Source of the DNA: Shewanella oncorhynchi | Lineage (GTDB): Bacteria; Pseudomonadota; Gammaproteobacteria; Enterobacterales; Shewanellaceae | Assembly: GCF_012584455.1 (NCBI RefSeq) | Contig: NZ_JABAEB010000002.1 | Location: 372,001-436,000, forward strand | Direction of reading: 5' to 3' | Length of the DNA stretch: 64,000 nucleotides | Part shown: piece by piece, positions 1 to 10,745 of the stretch | How the letters are laid out: each line of letters starts with the position of its first letter | Numbering within the stretch: position 1 is the stretch's first letter | Notes under the pieces: generated by a model | Database searches by the model: none | The model's input: only the letters and a program-made list of their open reading frames with translations | What the model was told of the DNA's origin: nothing | Translations under genes and position numbers: made by a program

Positions 1-55
1 CACTGCTATGATACTTAATAAGGTATTTGGTTAATTTTTAGTAACGATATGGACT

Positions 56-77
56 TGGATTGATCCAGATCACAAAT
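56..77 (+). promoter_or_regulatory. Candidate CRP (cAMP receptor protein) binding site
   Basis: The core TGATCCAGATCACA at 61-74 differs from the matching part of the ideal CRP palindrome (TGATCTAGATCACA) at one base. The outer left TGTGA half is weaker, because G is replaced by T at position 60. The site lies about 80 bases upstream of the cyaC start codon, which suggests that cAMP-CRP controls a cyclase gene. The match is visible in the sequence; the regulatory role is inferred. Confidence 0.55.
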
Positions 78-156
78 TTCACTGGCACTAAGGTGACTCT
101 TTTCTATAAACTACGGCATCCTGAAATCACAGCCGTATTCGGATACCAATCAAGCA

Positions 157-1224
157 GTGAGAGCACGTAGACAAGCGAAAAAACTCCTTTTTGCGATTTT
201 AGCTTGGGCGATTGCCATGGCTGCATTCGTGTTTTTTCGATATGCCCAATCACCAGAGCTGCCCCAATGGGCGGTAAGTTCGGCTGATCTCGCAACACTT
301 GCTATCTACATGGGGATTATTTTCGGCAGCTTACATTGGATGTCGAACGTCATTGCCGATTTCAGTGCAATCAATCGCCTCCCCTATGTGTTTTCAGTCA
401 TCTTTAAGGGCTTGTTTTTATTACTGGGTGCTACGACGTTAGCTTACATGACTCAGTTTTTAAATATGTGGGCCATCGAAAATCACATGTCGACCCTCAG
501 ACAAATGCTGACGGCGCACATTCTCTATAGTCCTTCATTCCAAGCATTGATCGTATATTTGGTCGTCGTACGAGTCAGCTTAGCTTTTGTCGAGCAAATG
601 GCATTATTAGTCGGGCCGCGTATTTTACTCAACATAGGCCTTGGTAAATACCATAAGCCAAGATATGAGCAGCGTTTATTCCTCTATTTAGATATGGTCG
701 CCTCAACCACACATGCCGAATCACTTGGCGATTACCGCTTTAGTCGATTGATCCAAGACAGCTTTAGTTTACTTTCAGATACTGTGTCCAATAACGAAGC
801 TGAAATCTACCGCTATATGGGAGATGCAGTGCTGCTTCACTGGCCATTAGAAGAAGGGATAGTTCACGACCGCTGCATGAATATCTATTTTGAATTTAGC
901 CAACAACTGAACTGGCAACGCCGCTACTTTGAAGAGCATTATGGCTTTGTGCCGAAATTTAAAGCGGCGGCCCATTGTGGACAAGTCGTCGCTGCGGTTG
1001 TTGGTGTACAGAAACAAGAAATTAGTTTCTTTAGTGACGTGCTCAATACCTTAGCAAGACTGCAAGATCAATGTAATCCACTAGGACAGCGCATGTTGAT
1101 TTCGGGCGCACTCGCGGGACGTTTAGATAACCCCAACACTCAGTATCACCTATCAAATCTAGGCCCAGTCAAACTCAAAGGGAAACAACACTCGATTGAA
1201 GTGTTTGGCGTTTCCCCGCTCTGA
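157..1224 (+). CDS. cyaC: Membrane-bound class III adenylate cyclase CyaC
   Basis: Makes cAMP from ATP at the inner membrane. Residues 10-150 hold about four hydrophobic segments, and residues 170-350 form a class III cyclase catalytic domain. Both metal aspartates are visible (D179 in FLYLDMVAST, D223 in YMGDAV). The adenine/transition-state set D294, N297 and R301 is present in FFSDVLNTLARL, so the enzyme should be active. The start is GTG with no strong ribosome binding site; starting later would remove the first membrane segment. The gene has the place and type of the S. oneidensis CyaC that works with CRP in control of anaerobic respiration (recalled knowledge). It is convergent with oxyR. 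Confidence 0.88.
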   Translation: MRARRQAKKLLFAILAWAIAMAAFVFFRYAQSPELPQWAVSSADLATLAIYMGIIFGSLHWMSNVIADFSAINRLPYVFSVIFKGLFLLLGATTLAYMTQFLNMWAIENHMSTLRQMLTAHILYSPSFQALIVYLVVVRVSLAFVEQMALLVGPRILLNIGLGKYHKPRYEQRLFLYLDMVASTTHAESLGDYRFSRLIQDSFSLLSDTVSNNEAEIYRYMGDAVLLHWPLEEGIVHDRCMNIYFEFSQQLNWQRRYFEEHYGFVPKFKAAAHCGQVVAAVVGVQKQEISFFSDVLNTLARLQDQCNPLGQRMLISGALAGRLDNPNTQYHLSNLGPVKLKGKQHSIEVFGVSPL

Positions 1225-1278
1225 TTTGTAATCGACTTTAAGCTTTAGCTTGAATTAATGCTTGCAGTTACAGTCAGT

Positions 1279-2190
1279 TTATTCCTCGTCCTTAGTTAAT
1301 AATTTTTGGATCATTAAACCTAAAGTGCGGAAAGTTAAGATGCGACTGGTGGTTTGACGCCAAACAAGGCCGATATCACGGTAAGGAGCTTCACCCGGTG
1401 GCGTCATCACCACTAAATCTGTGTCATTCAAAATACCCGCGTCAATGGCCATTTGCGGAAGAAACGTGGTGCCCAGTTTACTGTTCACCATCTGCACTAA
1501 AGTATGCAAACTGGTGGCGGCAAACGGATTGACTTTCGCACTATCACCTAGCTGACATGCAGTAATAGCATGGCCTGTGATGCAATGCTCACTTTGCAGA
1601 AGAAAAATGCTCTCGTCCGGCAGAGTTTGATAATCAATAGGTTGATGTATGCCACCCGCTAAATCTTTGTGAGCCACCATTTTGAAAGGATCTATGCCCA
1701 CTTTCATGCTGTGGTAACCGCTAGTATCAACGGGTAGCGCTAGGATCAATAAGTCCAGCTCTCCTTTACCCAAAGCATCTAGCAAACGCTCAGTGGTATC
1801 TTCCTTCAATAATAAACTCATCGCCGGATAAGATTGCTGACACTGGCGGATCACACGACTCAATAGGAAAGGCGCTATGGTTGGAATACAGCCTAAGCGA
1901 ATATCCCCCGTCATCGGCTCACCTTGATTTTTCACTAATTCCACCAAATCATCCACATCAGTGAGAATTTTACGAGCGCGCTGCACCACTTCTTCACCAA
2001 TGGCGGTAAACATAAATGACTTATGGTCTCGCTCAATCAACTGATGTCCTAACTGCTCTTCTAGATTTTGGATCCCACTTGAAAGCGTTGATTGACTGAC
2101 AAAACACACCTTAGCGGCGCGGTTAAAATTCTGCTCTTGATGGAGATTCACCAAATAGAATAAGTTTTTTAAGCTAGGTAAACTTTTCAT
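1279..2190 (-). CDS. oxyR: LysR-family hydrogen peroxide sensor and regulator OxyR
   Basis: Redox-switch transcription factor for the peroxide response. An N-terminal winged helix-turn-helix (about residues 1-60, RAAKVCFVSQSTLSSGI) is followed by a LysR effector domain. The two redox cysteines sit nine residues apart in EHCITGHAITAC, as in E. coli OxyR C199/C208. I start at the second in-frame ATG (MKSLPSLKNL) because GAG lies just upstream and the cysteines then fall at 203 and 212. An upstream ATG at 2205 would add five residues. Length (303 aa) is normal. The gene stands alone, convergent with cyaC. Confidence 0.88.
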   Translation of the reverse strand: MKSLPSLKNLFYLVNLHQEQNFNRAAKVCFVSQSTLSSGIQNLEEQLGHQLIERDHKSFMFTAIGEEVVQRARKILTDVDDLVELVKNQGEPMTGDIRLGCIPTIAPFLLSRVIRQCQQSYPAMSLLLKEDTTERLLDALGKGELDLLILALPVDTSGYHSMKVGIDPFKMVAHKDLAGGIHQPIDYQTLPDESIFLLQSEHCITGHAITACQLGDSAKVNPFAATSLHTLVQMVNSKLGTTFLPQMAIDAGILNDTDLVVMTPPGEAPYRDIGLVWRQTTSRILTFRTLGLMIQKLLTKDEE

Positions 2191-2419
2191 TTTCTCGATT
2201 GCCATTAAGGTTATGAATTAAGAAATTAAATCTACTTTAGCATAAGTGATGAGCAATAACGCGGCATAAGATATCAGGATTGTGACCCGAATCGATATTC
2301 AATCGGTTCGCCGTAAAACTTAAGTGGGAGTAACAAAATAAGATGGGAAAAGCGCTAACAAGAAAATGTCGAAAACAACAAACTTAATCGTAAAACCAAT
2401 GCAAGATTCACTCAATTGA

Positions 2420-2446
2420 GCGCAACAATAGACATTATTGCTGCGC
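2420..2446 (-). terminator. Hairpin downstream of hptA
   Basis: An 11 bp inverted repeat (GCGCAACAATA and TATTGCTGCGC) with a 5-base loop lies just past the hptA stop. The one mismatch becomes a G-U pair only in RNA read from the minus strand, which fits an hptA transcript end. There is no U-tract, so termination efficiency is uncertain. Confidence 0.4.
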
Positions 2447-2472
2447 CTTAACTTACCTTAGCAAGTAATATT

Positions 2473-2838
2473 TTATGCTTTGGCTTGGAGGAATAACTTT
2501 AACTGTTGTAAATCTGCACTCGCGTGTTCAACGATGTCAGCAACCCAAGAGCCATGTTCTGCATCCCATCTTGCTTCTTCGCCATGCTGTAATAATTGGG
2601 CGATTTGCTGAATACGTTTTAACCCCACGGAACCTGCAGCACCTTTAAATTTATGTGCTTCTGAACATAAGGTATCTTTGTCTGCTGCGTCGTTAGCCTT
2701 CACTAGATTTCCAACATATTCAGGCATTAACTGCTCAAATAACACCACACTCTTGAGTAAGGTACCGGCACCAATGGCGCTGCAGTACTGTTCGAGAGTA
2801 TTGAGATCTAGGATTGCTTCTAATTCAACTGTGGCCAT
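2473..2838 (-). CDS. hptA: Histidine phosphotransfer protein HptA
   Basis: A stand-alone HPt domain of 121 residues. The phosphorylated histidine is H62 in EAHKFKGAAGSVGL, the standard HPt motif, within a predicted four-helix bundle. There is no receiver or kinase domain. In S. oneidensis an orphan HptA at this chromosomal position relays phosphate to ArcA in place of the missing ArcB HPt domain (established knowledge); identity here is inferred from sequence and neighbours. GGAGG-like sequence (rc of ggcctccctt) precedes the ATG. It is transcribed alone, between oxyR and the radical SAM gene. Confidence 0.87.
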   Translation of the reverse strand: MATVELEAILDLNTLEQYCSAIGAGTLLKSVVLFEQLMPEYVGNLVKANDAADKDTLCSEAHKFKGAAGSVGLKRIQQIAQLLQHGEEARWDAEHGSWVADIVEHASADLQQLKLFLQAKA

Positions 2839-3042
2839 AAGGCCTCCCTTAAGTGGTTCAATGCTTAAAACGAATTTATCACATGATACCCACTAAAATT
2901 GTCAGTGCAACTTATAGCGATATTCATGGTCTAATTCAGATTAAAATTAACAAAAAACAAACTAATAGTCGTAAATAAACGCTTACGACATAATAGCGAC
3001 GACATAACATTTAGGGAGTAAATTTATCCCACTAACTTGCCT

Positions 3043-3972
3043 CTATCGTTGCGCTAATGCGTGCCCTTGTCCACCATAAAGCTGCAAATTATCCACAATC
3101 GCCACCAATCCATCCCAACGATAGGCACACCAATCGGGTGCTAATAGCATAGGCTTTTTCGCATAAGCGGTGACACGGTGAAAAATCACTTCCGCGGGGG
3201 TATGGCGGATCATCTCACCGACACTGTGGGCATAATCCTCAATACTCAATAAAGGTAAGCGCCCACTTCGCCACGACTTAGCCATAGTACTACCTTCGAC
3301 GATATGCAAAGGATGTAGCTTCAAACCGTCAACACCCTGCTGCAATACAGCAGCTAAAGTCGCCATATAATCGCTATGAGTTTCATCGGGTAAGCCAAGA
3401 ATGAGATGAGTGCACACCTTAAGACCGCGAGCTCTCGCCCTAGACACAGTGTCACAATAACAGGCGAAATCATGGCCACGGTTAATTCTACGCAGTGTTT
3501 CATCTTTGGCTGTTTGCAACCCGAGCTCTAACCACACATCGACACCATTTTCCTGATAGCGCGCCAGTAAATCCAGTACATTATTCGGTACACAATCGGG
3601 GCGAGTTCCTACACATAAACCGACTATCTCGCCATCTTTAACCGCTTCATCGTACTTAGCCATTAACACTTGATATTCATCGTAAGTGCTAGTGTAAGCT
3701 TGAAAATAAGCAATAAATTTATCGGCTTGTGCCTGAGGCTTCGCCTCACGATAGCGGCTCTTACCCTGTTCGAGTTGCTCAGTAATACTCAATACATCGG
3801 CAGTTTGATGGCTAAATGACGCCACATTACAGAAAGTACAACCTCCACGCCCCAAAGTGCCGTCACGGTTAGGGCAAGTAAACTTGGCATCTATAGTGAG
3901 TTTTCGCAGTCGGGTGCCATATCGCGCCTTACAAACAGCACCAAAGGTGTTCACATATGCATCAAGCCCCAT
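3043..3972 (-). CDS. yhcC: Radical SAM protein, YhcC/TIGR01212 family
   Basis: Uncharacterised radical SAM enzyme closely resembling E. coli YhcC over its full length. The 4Fe-4S cysteines follow the family's unusual spacing: CPNRDGTLGRGGCTFCNVAS gives C-x11-C-x2-C instead of the classic Cx3Cx2C. Other family blocks include GLCVGTRPDC, LELGLQT, RINRGHD and KLHPLHIVEGS. I start at ATG (MGLDAYVNTFG), which aligns with the family; the longer frame begins at a TTG five codons upstream. The substrate is unknown. The gene is divergent from gltB across a long leader. Confidence 0.85.
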   Translation of the reverse strand: MGLDAYVNTFGAVCKARYGTRLRKLTIDAKFTCPNRDGTLGRGGCTFCNVASFSHQTADVLSITEQLEQGKSRYREAKPQAQADKFIAYFQAYTSTYDEYQVLMAKYDEAVKDGEIVGLCVGTRPDCVPNNVLDLLARYQENGVDVWLELGLQTAKDETLRRINRGHDFACYCDTVSRARARGLKVCTHLILGLPDETHSDYMATLAAVLQQGVDGLKLHPLHIVEGSTMAKSWRSGRLPLLSIEDYAHSVGEMIRHTPAEVIFHRVTAYAKKPMLLAPDWCAYRWDGLVAIVDNLQLYGGQGHALAQR

Positions 3973-4560
3973 CAGAGCACCAACCAAATTTCATATCGCT
4001 TCATTGATAATAACCAAGATAAAATCACAAATAGAAAAGAAAATACGTGAACAAATAGAAGAAAAAGCTTAGTGTAAGCAAGGTAGCGAGAGGTTTCTTG
4101 GCGCTACATCAAATTCCCGCCTGACTCATACCGTTATTATCATAAATGTGCGCATCCTCAAATTAGCCAGCTTACCGCTGAGATCTTGCTCACATCAAAA
4201 ATGAATAACAATTCAACAATTTTAATTTTTTATCTATTTACTGTGTTTGCAATAAAAATCACTATTTCTAAATCAAAAACAATCCCACCAGCATGTTACA
4301 CCTTGGTAAATTTTGAGTTTGATAGTTTTTAAAATTCTTTTTATTCATAATGTTATACAACACATTTTACTGTTGACGTTAACGTAAGGTAATTGTGATT
4401 TGTGTATGAAACATGAATTTATACCCATGTTTTATGCAAATTTTTGGTTTGACCTTTATTGAATCTCAGGCTAATTTGGGTGGTTCGGGTGCATATCTAT
4501 AGAAAGTCTTTACATTTTCTCCCCGAGTAGTAATCAGTTGAGGTCTAGGGAGGTTTTTGT
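3973..4560. other. Intergenic leader between yhcC and gltB
   Basis: AT-rich gap of about 590 bases between divergent genes, holding the gltBD control region. I see an ARG box (4200-4217), an inverted repeat AAACATG/CATGTTT at 4409-4432, and the gltB ribosome binding site GGGAGG about 8 bases before the ATG. A 29-codon frame starts at 4413 but has no ribosome binding site. No convincing paired -35/-10 stands out. Confidence 0.5.
4200..4217 (+). promoter_or_regulatory. Candidate ArgR operator (ARG box) upstream of gltBD
   Basis: The core TGAATAACAATTCA (4202-4215) matches the TGAAT-N4-ATTCA ARG box exactly in both half sites. A much weaker second box could start about 21 bases downstream in the AT-rich run, the usual spacing of paired boxes. 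ArgR control of glutamate synthase would tie glutamate supply to arginine level. The motif is seen; the function is inferred. Confidence 0.5.
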
Positions 4561-7500
4561 ATGAGCTTATATCATCCCAGTTTTGAGCGGGACAATTGTG
4601 GTTTTGGGTTGATAGCACAGATGGATGGCGAAGCCAGCCACCGTATAGTGCGCACGGCAATCCATGGTCTAGATCGCATGAAGCACCGCGGGGGCATTGC
4701 CTCCGACGGCCGCACTGGCGACGGCTGTGGTTTATTAATGCAATTACCCGTGCAATTTTTTGAAGCGATTGCCGCGGAAAATGATTGGCATTTGAGCCGA
4801 AAATTTGCCGTAGGTATGCTGTTTTTAAGTCAAGACGATGAACTGGCTGACCAAGCCAAGTTTATTCTTGAGCGCGAACTCGAGCGTGAAACCTTAAGTA
4901 TTGCAGGCTGGCGCAAGGTGCCTGTCAATCCCGATGTGTTAGGTGAAATTGGCAAGGCTAGCCTGCCACAAATCTATCAAGTGCTGATCAACGCCCCCAT
5001 TGGCTGGCGTGAAAAAGACTTGGAACGTCGCCTTTATATGGCGCGTCGCCGCCTAGAGCAGCAGATCACCGACGACAAAGACTTCTATGTCGCGAGTTTG
5101 TCAGGCCAAGTTATCGTCTATAAAGGTCTGATGATGCCTGTGGACTTGCCCGCGTTTTATCCCGATCTCGCGGACATTCGCTTAAAAAGCTCTATATGCC
5201 TATTCCATCAACGTTTCTCAACGAATACTTCTCCTAAATGGCCATTAGCTCAGCCGTTTAGATATTTAGCCCATAACGGCGAAATCAATACGATTACGGG
5301 TAACCGTCAATGGGCCCGCGCCCGTGCCTATAAGTTTAATTCACCGCTACTGCCAGATTTGCAGCAGGCCGCTCCCTTTGTGAATGAAACAGGCTCAGAC
5401 TCTTCATCTTTAGATAACATGCTGGAAATGCTGTTATCTGGTGGCATGGACTTATACCGTGCCATGCGTCTATTGATCCCGCCTGCTTGGCAAAGTAATC
5501 CGGAAATGGATGACGAATTAAAAGCCTTCTACGACTTTAACTCTATGCACATGGAGCCTTGGGATGGTCCGGCAGGTATTGTGATGACCAACGGTCGCCA
5601 TGCCGCCTGCGCTGTTGACCGTAATGGTCTGCGTCCATCACGTTATGTGATCACAAAAGATCGTATTTTGACCTTAGCTTCCGAAGTCGGAATTTGGGAT
5701 TACGCCGCCGATGAAGTGATTGAAAAAGGCCGTGTTGGGCCTGGTGAATTGCTGGTATTAGATACCTTGAACGGCCGCCTGTACCAATCTTTTGAAATTG
5801 ATAACGATCTTAAACGCCGCCACCCTTACAAAGAGTGGATGGCGAAAAACAGCCGTACTTTAACGCCAGCGGAAGATTTAGCCTCTGAGCAGCACGGTGC
5901 CAGCGAGTTAAGCCCTGAGCTATTGCTGCAATACCAAAAACAATTTGGCTATACCCGTGAGGAATTAGAACAAGTCATTTGGGTATTGGCGAAGCAAGGT
6001 GAAGAAGCCACAGGCTCCATGGGCGACGACACACCTATGGCGGTATTGTCGAAAAAGTCACGTTCACTGTATGACTATTTTAGGCAGAAATTTGCTCAAG
6101 TAACGAATCCACCTATCGACCCCTTACGTGAAAAGCACGTCATGTCGTTGACCACTTGTATTGGCCGTGAACAGAACCTCTTCAATGAAACGACTGGGCA
6201 TGCTTACCGGGTAATGTTCAATTCACCTATTTTATTATTCAGTGATTTTAACCAGTTACTGGGATTAGATAGCACTTACTATCGCGCCAATATTGTCGAT
6301 TTAAATTACGAACCACAGGAAGGCTTAGAAAGTGCCATTCGCCGTATCACAGCCGAAGCCGAGCGTTTGGCTCGCAGCGGCACAACTTTGTTGATCCTTT
6401 CGGATAGAGCCATAGGTAAAACGGCGCAAGTGATCCCCGCGGCCATGGCGGTCGGTTCTGTGCAGCAAATGCTGGTGAACAAGAGCCTGCGCTGCGACAC
6501 CAACATCATAGTTGAAACCGCATCGGCGCGAGATCCGCATCACTTTGCCGTATTGCTTGGCTTTGGTGCCACGGCGATTTATCCATATTTAGTGTATGAG
6601 TCAATTTCCGAACTTGCAAAACGCCATGACTTAACCGATACCACGGCATTGATGTTGAACTTCCGCTACGGCATCGAAAAAGGCTTGCGTAAGATCATGT
6701 CCAAAATGGGCATCAGCACTGTCGGCTCCTATCGTTGCAGCCAACAATTTGAAGCCATAGGCATTGCCAGCGAAGTGATCGAACTGTGTTTTAAAGGCGT
6801 AATTAGCCGCATCGAGGGCGCAGGCTTTGCAGAGATCGCCCAAGACCAAGCGATTCTGCACAAAGCGGCCTACCGTGCCCATGTGCCATTACCGCAAGGT
6901 GGCCTGCTGAAATACGTTGAAGGGGGTGAGTATCACTGCTTCAACCCTGATGTGGTCAACACCTTGCAAGCGTCATTGATTGACAAAGACTTCGCGAGCT
7001 ATAAAAAATTCGCCGAACTCGTCGACAATCGTCCCGTGGCCACACTGCGTGACTTAATCGGTATTAAGGGCGCGCAAACATCAATTAATGTCGCCGATGT
7101 AGAAGCGGCATCAAATCTATATTCACGTTTTGACAGTGCCGCCATGAGCATCGGCGCCTTGAGCCCTGAAGCCCATGAAGCTCTTGCTATTGCGATGAAC
7201 CGCTTAGGTGGCCGCTCGAACTCAGGTGAAGGTGGTGAGGATGCACGCCGCTTTAATACTGAACGCAACTCTGCAATTAAACAGATTGCCTCGGCACGCT
7301 TTGGCGTCACGGCGCATTATTTAGTTAATGCCGATGTGTTGCAGATTAAAGTCGCCCAAGGGGCAAAACCCGGTGAAGGTGGTCAGTTACCCGGCCATAA
7401 AGTTAGCGTTGAAATCGCCGGACTGCGTCATGCACGTCCTGGTGTGACCTTGATTTCACCGCCGCCGCACCACGATATTTACTCTATCGAAGATTTAGCC

Positions 7501-9009
7501 CAGCTGATTTTCGACTTGAAGCAAATCAATACTAAAGCGCTGATTTCAGTGAAACTTGTGTCAGAACCCGGTGTGGGCACGATCGCCACCGGCGTGGCCA
7601 AAGCCTATGCGGACATGATCACGATTTCAGGGTATGACGGCGGCACAGGTGCTAGCCCAATTACCTCAGTGAAATATGCGGGCAGTCCATGGGAGCTAGG
7701 GTTAGCCGAGGTGCATCAATCGCTAGTAGAAAATGGTCTACGCCATAAAATTCGCCTGCAAGTCGATGGCGGCTTAAAAACCGGTACCGATGTGATTAAA
7801 GCCGCGTTATTGGGCGCCGAAAGCTTTGGTTTTGGTACTGTGCCTATGATCGCCCTAGGTTGTAAATACCTGCGTATTTGCCACTTGAACAACTGTGCGA
7901 CTGGCGTAGCAACGCAAGATAAAAACCTGCGCGACAACCATTACCATGGTCTGCCAGAGCGAGTGATGACTTACTTTGAGTTTGTTGCACAGGAAGTTCG
8001 TGAATGGATGGCAACCTTAGGGGTGAGCAAGTTTGAAGACTTAGTCGGTCGCAGCGAATGGTTATATGCCCTCGAAGGCCAAACCGCGAAGCAACAAGGC
8101 TTAGATCTGTCACCGATTTTGTATCAACCCAAGGTGCCAGCAACCTCGTCACGCACTTGGCAAGAAACCAATCCACCAGCGGATTTAGGACTGCTGAACC
8201 AACATTTATTAAACGAGTGCCAAAGCGCCGTCGATAAGGGCGAGAGTTTCGATGCTGCTTACAGCATCAACAACACCGACCGTTCCGTTGGCGCGACGTT
8301 GTCAGGCTATATCGCGAGCACACTCGGCGTCAAAGGCACCAAAGCACCGGTCAAACTGAGCTTTAACGGCAGTGCCGGCCAAAGCTTTGGCGTGTGGAAC
8401 AGCCCAGGCCTTGAGTTAAAACTCTGCGGCGATGCCAACGACTATGTGGGTAAAGGCATGTCTGGCGGCCAGATCGTCATATACCCGCCAATTGGCAGCC
8501 CGTTCCAAAGTGAGCGCAGTGCCATTGTCGGTAACACGTGTCTTTACGGCGCGACGGGCGGCAAGTTCTTCGCCGCGGGTCAAGCGGGCGAGCGTTTTGC
8601 AGTACGTAACTCAGGGGCGATTGCTGTGGTCGAAGGACTCGGTGATAACGGCTGTGAATACATGACCAGCGGCATTGTGGTTGTTCTTGGTAAAACAGGG
8701 GTGAACTTCGGCGCTGGGATGACAGGTGGTTTTGCCTATGTATTCGATCAATTCGGCCGCTTCAATCGCCGTGTGAACACTGAGCTTGTCGATACTCAAA
8801 AACTCGAATCACCGATCCATCAACAACATTTAAAAGGTCTGATTGAAGCCCACGTGGCCGAAACAGGCAGTGAACATGCCAAGATGATCTTAAGTGATTT
8901 TGGTAACTGGTTAGATTGCTTCGTATTAGTAAAACCTAAAAATATTGCCGTGGCCGATCTGCTCAAATTAGAGAAATCGAGCCCAGAATTAGTTGTAAAA
9001 GCGGGGTAA
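4561..9009 (+). CDS. gltB: Glutamate synthase (NADPH) large subunit
   Basis: Transfers the amide of glutamine to 2-oxoglutarate to give two glutamates. The N-terminal Ntn amidotransferase begins at C13 after a 12-residue propeptide (ERDNCGFGL), as in E. coli. The central and FMN synthase domains follow, with GGEDARRFN and GYDGGTGASP visible. The 3Fe-4S cluster ligands are C1101, C1107 and C1112 in CKYLRICHLNNCATG. The C-terminal beta-helix domain (about 1230-1480) is rich in glycine. Length (1482 aa) is normal. GGGAGG before the ATG supports the start. It lies six bases before gltD. Confidence 0.97.
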   Translation: MSLYHPSFERDNCGFGLIAQMDGEASHRIVRTAIHGLDRMKHRGGIASDGRTGDGCGLLMQLPVQFFEAIAAENDWHLSRKFAVGMLFLSQDDELADQAKFILERELERETLSIAGWRKVPVNPDVLGEIGKASLPQIYQVLINAPIGWREKDLERRLYMARRRLEQQITDDKDFYVASLSGQVIVYKGLMMPVDLPAFYPDLADIRLKSSICLFHQRFSTNTSPKWPLAQPFRYLAHNGEINTITGNRQWARARAYKFNSPLLPDLQQAAPFVNETGSDSSSLDNMLEMLLSGGMDLYRAMRLLIPPAWQSNPEMDDELKAFYDFNSMHMEPWDGPAGIVMTNGRHAACAVDRNGLRPSRYVITKDRILTLASEVGIWDYAADEVIEKGRVGPGELLVLDTLNGRLYQSFEIDNDLKRRHPYKEWMAKNSRTLTPAEDLASEQHGASELSPELLLQYQKQFGYTREELEQVIWVLAKQGEEATGSMGDDTPMAVLSKKSRSLYDYFRQKFAQVTNPPIDPLREKHVMSLTTCIGREQNLFNETTGHAYRVMFNSPILLFSDFNQLLGLDSTYYRANIVDLNYEPQEGLESAIRRITAEAERLARSGTTLLILSDRAIGKTAQVIPAAMAVGSVQQMLVNKSLRCDTNIIVETASARDPHHFAVLLGFGATAIYPYLVYESISELAKRHDLTDTTALMLNFRYGIEKGLRKIMSKMGISTVGSYRCSQQFEAIGIASEVIELCFKGVISRIEGAGFAEIAQDQAILHKAAYRAHVPLPQGGLLKYVEGGEYHCFNPDVVNTLQASLIDKDFASYKKFAELVDNRPVATLRDLIGIKGAQTSINVADVEAASNLYSRFDSAAMSIGALSPEAHEALAIAMNRLGGRSNSGEGGEDARRFNTERNSAIKQIASARFGVTAHYLVNADVLQIKVAQGAKPGEGGQLPGHKVSVEIAGLRHARPGVTLISPPPHHDIYSIEDLAQLIFDLKQINTKALISVKLVSEPGVGTIATGVAKAYADMITISGYDGGTGASPITSVKYAGSPWELGLAEVHQSLVENGLRHKIRLQVDGGLKTGTDVIKAALLGAESFGFGTVPMIALGCKYLRICHLNNCATGVATQDKNLRDNHYHGLPERVMTYFEFVAQEVREWMATLGVSKFEDLVGRSEWLYALEGQTAKQQGLDLSPILYQPKVPATSSRTWQETNPPADLGLLNQHLLNECQSAVDKGESFDAAYSINNTDRSVGATLSGYIASTLGVKGTKAPVKLSFNGSAGQSFGVWNSPGLELKLCGDANDYVGKGMSGGQIVIYPPIGSPFQSERSAIVGNTCLYGATGGKFFAAGQAGERFAVRNSGAIAVVEGLGDNGCEYMTSGIVVVLGKTGVNFGAGMTGGFAYVFDQFGRFNRRVNTELVDTQKLESPIHQQHLKGLIEAHVAETGSEHAKMILSDFGNWLDCFVLVKPKNIAVADLLKLEKSSPELVVKAG

Positions 9010-10422
<1,413 letters not shown>

Positions 10423-10497
10423 GCGCTATAGATTAAGCGCCAACGTGTTTGTTTTACAGGTAAAAAACATTTTACCCTTGTCATTTTAACAAGCACT

Positions 10498-10535
10498 CCA
10501 ATGGCTGGACTCGTGCAAACGAGTTCAGCCATTGG
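10498..10535. other. Strong 16 bp hairpin after gltBD without U-tract
   Basis: CCAATGGCTGGACTCG at 10498-10513 pairs with 10520-10535 over 16 positions, with one G-U pair in plus-strand RNA and a 6-base loop. No run of T follows on either side, so it is not a classic intrinsic terminator. A weaker stem with a T6 run ends near 10609 and may terminate gltBD. The rest of the gap up to mtnN shows nothing clear. Confidence 0.5.
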
Positions 10536-10745
10536 CTAGTGACTTATCGCAATCGGTTGATGGATAAAATAGATAGATGAAAGCGTGCATCTTAGGAGCG
10601 CACTTTTTTCGTTAACCCTCCCGCGTTTTACCCCGCGATTATCAAGCAATCCCAATCTCGCCATAACGACTGCATAAAACTGTGTGGTATATTAGCCAGC
10701 ATTCCCGTGTCCCACTCTTTAAGTGTTGAATCAAAAAGGTCTCCC

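Noticed and set aside
141..153. ATACCAATC near the cyaC start, considered as an end of the MITE seen at 62.1 kb
   Set aside because: Only nine bases match, with no extension and no partner end nearby.
4413..4502. 29-codon frame in the gltB leader, considered as a leader peptide
   Set aside because: No ribosome binding site, and no run of Gln or Glu codons or attenuator hairpins that would suit glutamate or glutamine control.
6306..7310. Several antisense frames of 67-103 codons inside gltB
   Set aside because: They lie wholly opposite a full-length conserved gene, have no ribosome binding site and no recognisable domains.
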